NCBI GenBank assembly: GCA_947522735.1
Contig: CANNTZ010000003.1
Coordinates: 1-64,000 of the forward strand
Source of the DNA: an uncultured Oscillospiraceae bacterium
Lineage (GTDB): Bacteria; Bacillota; Clostridia; Oscillospirales; Ruminococcaceae
DNA length: 64,000 nt
Direction of reading: 5' to 3'
A program made the translations under genes and the position numbers. The stretch's first letter is position 1; the number at the start of each line of letters is the position of its first letter. Shown piece by piece: positions 61,631 through 64,000 of the stretch. The notes below the pieces were generated by a model. That model was not told where the DNA came from. It made no database searches and saw only the letters and a list, made by a program, of their open reading frames with translations.

Positions 61631-63760
61631 TTAGAACAGGCCGATAACCTTGGTCATGTAGCCAGCGCCCTTGCCCTTGAAGGTGTCAAGGTAGGAGGAC
61701 GGATCGCCGAAGTCAGGACCCCAACCGGAACCCCAGAACATATCGAAGTTGCCGGCCTCGCCGTTGGCAGCGCGGTAACCGCATGCGTAGTAGTCCTCCG
61801 GAGTGGTGGCCTCAATGAGGTTCACCTGAACCTTATCGGAGCCAAGAACGGACTCAAGGGACTCCTTGTAGGACCTCGCCATACCGAGCTGGAGATCGGA
61901 GCCGCTGTAGTAAACGACGTCGATCTGGATCGGATAGGTAACGGTATCGCCAAGAGCCTCGACAGCGGCGTTGAGATGCTCAACAGCCTTATCGGGATTG
62001 TACCAGCCGTCTACGCTGTCGGCAACCTTGATGCCAACGCCCATCTGGTCGCAATAGTACTGAACCATATCACCGTAGAAGGTGCCGGCCGGGAAGGTGT
62101 GGCCGTCAGCGTCGGTGGTGTCCTCGGAGAGGGAAACGAACGCCGGGGAGCAGTACATATTTCTCATGTTGGCCTCGGCAAGCTCGCCGCGGGAAACGGC
62201 ATTCTGGGTCTTCTTGTCGAACGCAAACATAAGGGCCTTACGGAAGTCCTTGTTCTGGAGAGCAGTGTTGGTATCGATCTTCTGCTGCTCGGTCTTCGGG
62301 GAAGCGCAGGTGCCGCTCTCGAGAGCGAAGGTGCCGCGGTTGAGGTTCAGACCGCCGAAGTAGGTGGTAGAGGTGGTATCGGAGATGTAGGAATACTTCT
62401 CGAAGTTACCGTCGGCCTCAGCCAGCTTGCGGGTGGTCTCGTTGGAAACGCCGATAGTAGCATAGGTGCCGGCTACGGCGTCGTTGTACAGAGCGGTGAG
62501 ATCCTCGGCATTGTCATAGACCCACTTGATGGAGTCGAGCTTGGTCTCGTCGTTTCTGTAGTAGTTGGTGTTGCGGACAAGCAGGATCTCGGAATCCTTC
62601 TGGAGCTTCTGTACGAGGAACGCGCCGCAGTAAACGTTGGAGGCAACGTCGGTGTACAGACCGAAGGTGTAGGAATCTCCGGCAGTAGCCTCTGCGTACT
62701 CGTCAACGCCGTACACGCCGCCGCGGGACTGATAGAAGCTGTCGCAGATCGGCAGGAAGCAGGAGTAGGTGAGCATGGTGAGGAAGTAGGAGGTCGGCTT
62801 CTCAAGGGTTATCTCAAGGGTGTACTTGTCGGTAGCCTTGTAGCCAACGTCGTCCCAGCTTCCGCCGTCCTTGTAGTAAGCGGTAGCGCCGACGATGATG
62901 CCGTCAACCAGATACTCAAGACCGGCCTTGGCGTCGAGCATATGGCGGAAGCCCGCTACAAAGTCCTCGGCGGTGAGCTCGGCATACTGAGCGCCCTCGG
63001 CGGTATACCAATAAACGCCCTTACGAATGTGGAAGGTATAAACGGTGCCGTCCTCGGAAATATCCCAAGACTCCGCAAGAGCCGGCATCATCTGTCCGAG
63101 GTTGTTGTACTCGACAAGACCGTCAACGCAGTTAACGGTGATCTCGGTATCGGACTGGGAGCTGGTGTTCAGCCAGTCAAGGGTTACGGGTGCGGTCTGG
63201 AAGGTGGTGGTGTAGGTTTTCTGGACGGTGTGACCCTTTTCGGTCAGATAAGCGGCGGGATCATACTCGCCCTCGCCCTCGACGGCCTTCGCCCAGATGT
63301 CGAGCAGCTCGGCGCGCTCTTCCTTGGTGAGGAACTCGTCGGAGATGACAAGACCCTTCAGACGGTCGTCATCGTTGCCCCACTGAACGAAAGGAATGGT
63401 TCTCGGCGCAACGCGGGAGATGGTGTAGGCGCCGCCCTGGGTGGTGGTCGGGATCATAACGGCGGAATCAAGCAGCTCGGCCTCGGCCTTTGCAAACTTG
63501 ACAAAACGCTCGTTTACGTCCTCGCCGGACTCGGCGTCAAGAAGCAGCTCTTCAAACTTTGCGAGCGCGCCTGTGTAGGCCTCCTCGTCGTCGCCACGGA
63601 CATAGGTGGCCTCGCCGGGCTGTTCGTCTTCCTTGCTGCTCTCGGCAACAGAGGACTGATCGTCGATGATGGGTCCGGAGCTTTCGTTGCCGGTCTTCGT
63701 GCAGGCAGCCATACCGAGCGCCATAACGACAGCCAGCAACAGTGCGATAAGCTTTTTCAT
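61631..63760 (-). CDS. Peptide ABC transporter substrate-binding lipoprotein (SBP family 5), apparently circularly permuted
   Basis: This 709-residue lipoprotein has a signal peptide ending in the lipobox MAAC (Cys20) and an acidic Ser-rich linker. Residues about 60-150 (FAKAEAELLDSAVMIPT, SRVAPRTIPF) look like the C-terminal lobe end of family 5 binding proteins. The normal N-terminal start of the fold (TAPVTLDWLN, GLVEYNN, PALAESWDISEDGTVYTFHIRKG) comes only after about residue 195. The protein stops after WGPDFGDPSSYLDTF...GLF, where that C-terminal segment would usually follow. GAGGAGG sets the ATG at 63760. It delivers peptides to the permeases downstream. Confidence 0.9.
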   Translation of the reverse strand: MKKLIALLLAVVMALGMAACTKTGNESSGPIIDDQSSVAESSKEDEQPGEATYVRGDDEEAYTGALAKFEELLLDAESGEDVNERFVKFAKAEAELLDSAVMIPTTTQGGAYTISRVAPRTIPFVQWGNDDDRLKGLVISDEFLTKEERAELLDIWAKAVEGEGEYDPAAYLTEKGHTVQKTYTTTFQTAPVTLDWLNTSSQSDTEITVNCVDGLVEYNNLGQMMPALAESWDISEDGTVYTFHIRKGVYWYTAEGAQYAELTAEDFVAGFRHMLDAKAGLEYLVDGIIVGATAYYKDGGSWDDVGYKATDKYTLEITLEKPTSYFLTMLTYSCFLPICDSFYQSRGGVYGVDEYAEATAGDSYTFGLYTDVASNVYCGAFLVQKLQKDSEILLVRNTNYYRNDETKLDSIKWVYDNAEDLTALYNDAVAGTYATIGVSNETTRKLAEADGNFEKYSYISDTTSTTYFGGLNLNRGTFALESGTCASPKTEQQKIDTNTALQNKDFRKALMFAFDKKTQNAVSRGELAEANMRNMYCSPAFVSLSEDTTDADGHTFPAGTFYGDMVQYYCDQMGVGIKVADSVDGWYNPDKAVEHLNAAVEALGDTVTYPIQIDVVYYSGSDLQLGMARSYKESLESVLGSDKVQVNLIEATTPEDYYACGYRAANGEAGNFDMFWGSGWGPDFGDPSSYLDTFKGKGAGYMTKVIGLF

Positions 63761-63787
63761 GTTTTTTCCTCCTCTTTCAGGATGATA

Positions 63788-63817
63788 ATTATAGCTGAAC
63801 ATAAGGCCTTAACCCAA
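63788..63817 (-). promoter_or_regulatory. Proximal promoter of the peptide transporter operon
   Basis: On the minus strand, TTGGGT (63817-63812) and TATAAT (63793-63788) have an 18-bp spacer. The -10 region GCTATAATTATCAT is repeated in the distal promoter. Confidence 0.65.
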
Positions 63818-63958
63818 GTTCACAAATTTCAGGCGCGTCTTTCCGCGCTGCCATGAGGCCGTTGAATTATTGTTGAATATAACATTCATATTTTCGGATT
63901 GCGATACGTTCTCACTTTATCGCTTTAGACCAATAAATGCCCCATTTTTTGTATGATA

Positions 63959-63987
63959 ATTATAGCATACCCGTCGAAACATTGCAA
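63959..63987 (-). promoter_or_regulatory. Distal promoter of the peptide transporter operon
   Basis: On the minus strand, TTGCAA (63987-63982) and TATAAT (63964-63959) have a 17-bp spacer. It lies about 200 bp before the start codon. The sequence between the two promoters shows no other clear element. Confidence 0.65.
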
Positions 63988-64000
63988 TACATAATTTTAG

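Noticed and set aside
1..64000. CRISPR arrays, rRNA genes, prophage and integrase genes
   Set aside because: No regularly spaced repeats, rRNA sequence, phage structural genes or recombinase motifs were seen.

Overview
The window reads as chromosome of an anaerobic, endospore-forming Clostridia bacterium, most likely a gut Oscillospirales/Ruminococcaceae-type organism. The support is a SpoIIE homologue, a four-subunit 2-oxoacid:ferredoxin oxidoreductase, an oxygen-sensitive glycyl radical enzyme with its activase, a bile salt hydrolase, Gram-positive lipoprotein signal peptides, GTP-dependent PEP carboxykinase, and the rsmD-coaD and purEMNHD gene orders. By eye the DNA is GC-rich. Many genes have near-consensus sigma-A promoters with 17-bp spacers.

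Layout. 1-6.5 kb: tRNA-Thr, a GDSL esterase, and a MacAB-like tripartite exporter (lipoprotein adaptor, large FtsX permease, two ATPases, one carrying an AbrB-like tail). 6.9-10.3 kb: P-loop ATPase plus the VOR/KOR operon. 10.4-15 kb: sugar genes (GH36 alpha-galactosidase, L-rhamnose isomerase, AraC regulator). 15-18.5 kb: heterodimeric ABC exporter. 18.7-24.1 kb: phosphate genes (Pit, DUF47, PhoU), an HD protein, an M32 carboxypeptidase and a DUF4364 protein. 24.2-25.9 kb: rsmD-coaD operon. 26-31.3 kb: purEMNHD preceded by a structured RNA with its own promoter and terminator. 31.4-37.6 kb: citramalate synthase, an orphan ABC ATPase, PEPCK and a D-aminoacylase. 37.6-39.4 kb: barnase/barstar pair and a GrpB-pyrophosphatase fusion. 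39.5-43.4 kb: AraC regulator divergent from a glycyl radical enzyme and its activase. 43.5-45.9 kb: spoIIE.

46.7-54.2 kb is a self-contained six-gene operon (MarR, two ABC exporter subunits, FtsH, HdeD-like protein, bile salt hydrolase). It is bracketed by the two longest gene-free stretches of the window and looks like a bile/acid/envelope-stress module. 54.7-63.8 kb holds an ApbE-like membrane protein and an unusual oligopeptide ABC transporter: the binding protein appears circularly permuted, the OppB-type permease has a roughly 250-residue extracellular insertion, and the OppD-type ATPase has a roughly 240-residue charged insertion.

The most interesting candidates are the variant peptide transporter, the bile-stress operon, the uncharacterised glycyl radical enzyme with back-to-back regulator promoters, and the structured RNA upstream of purE. 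All function calls come from reading motifs; no database search was possible.
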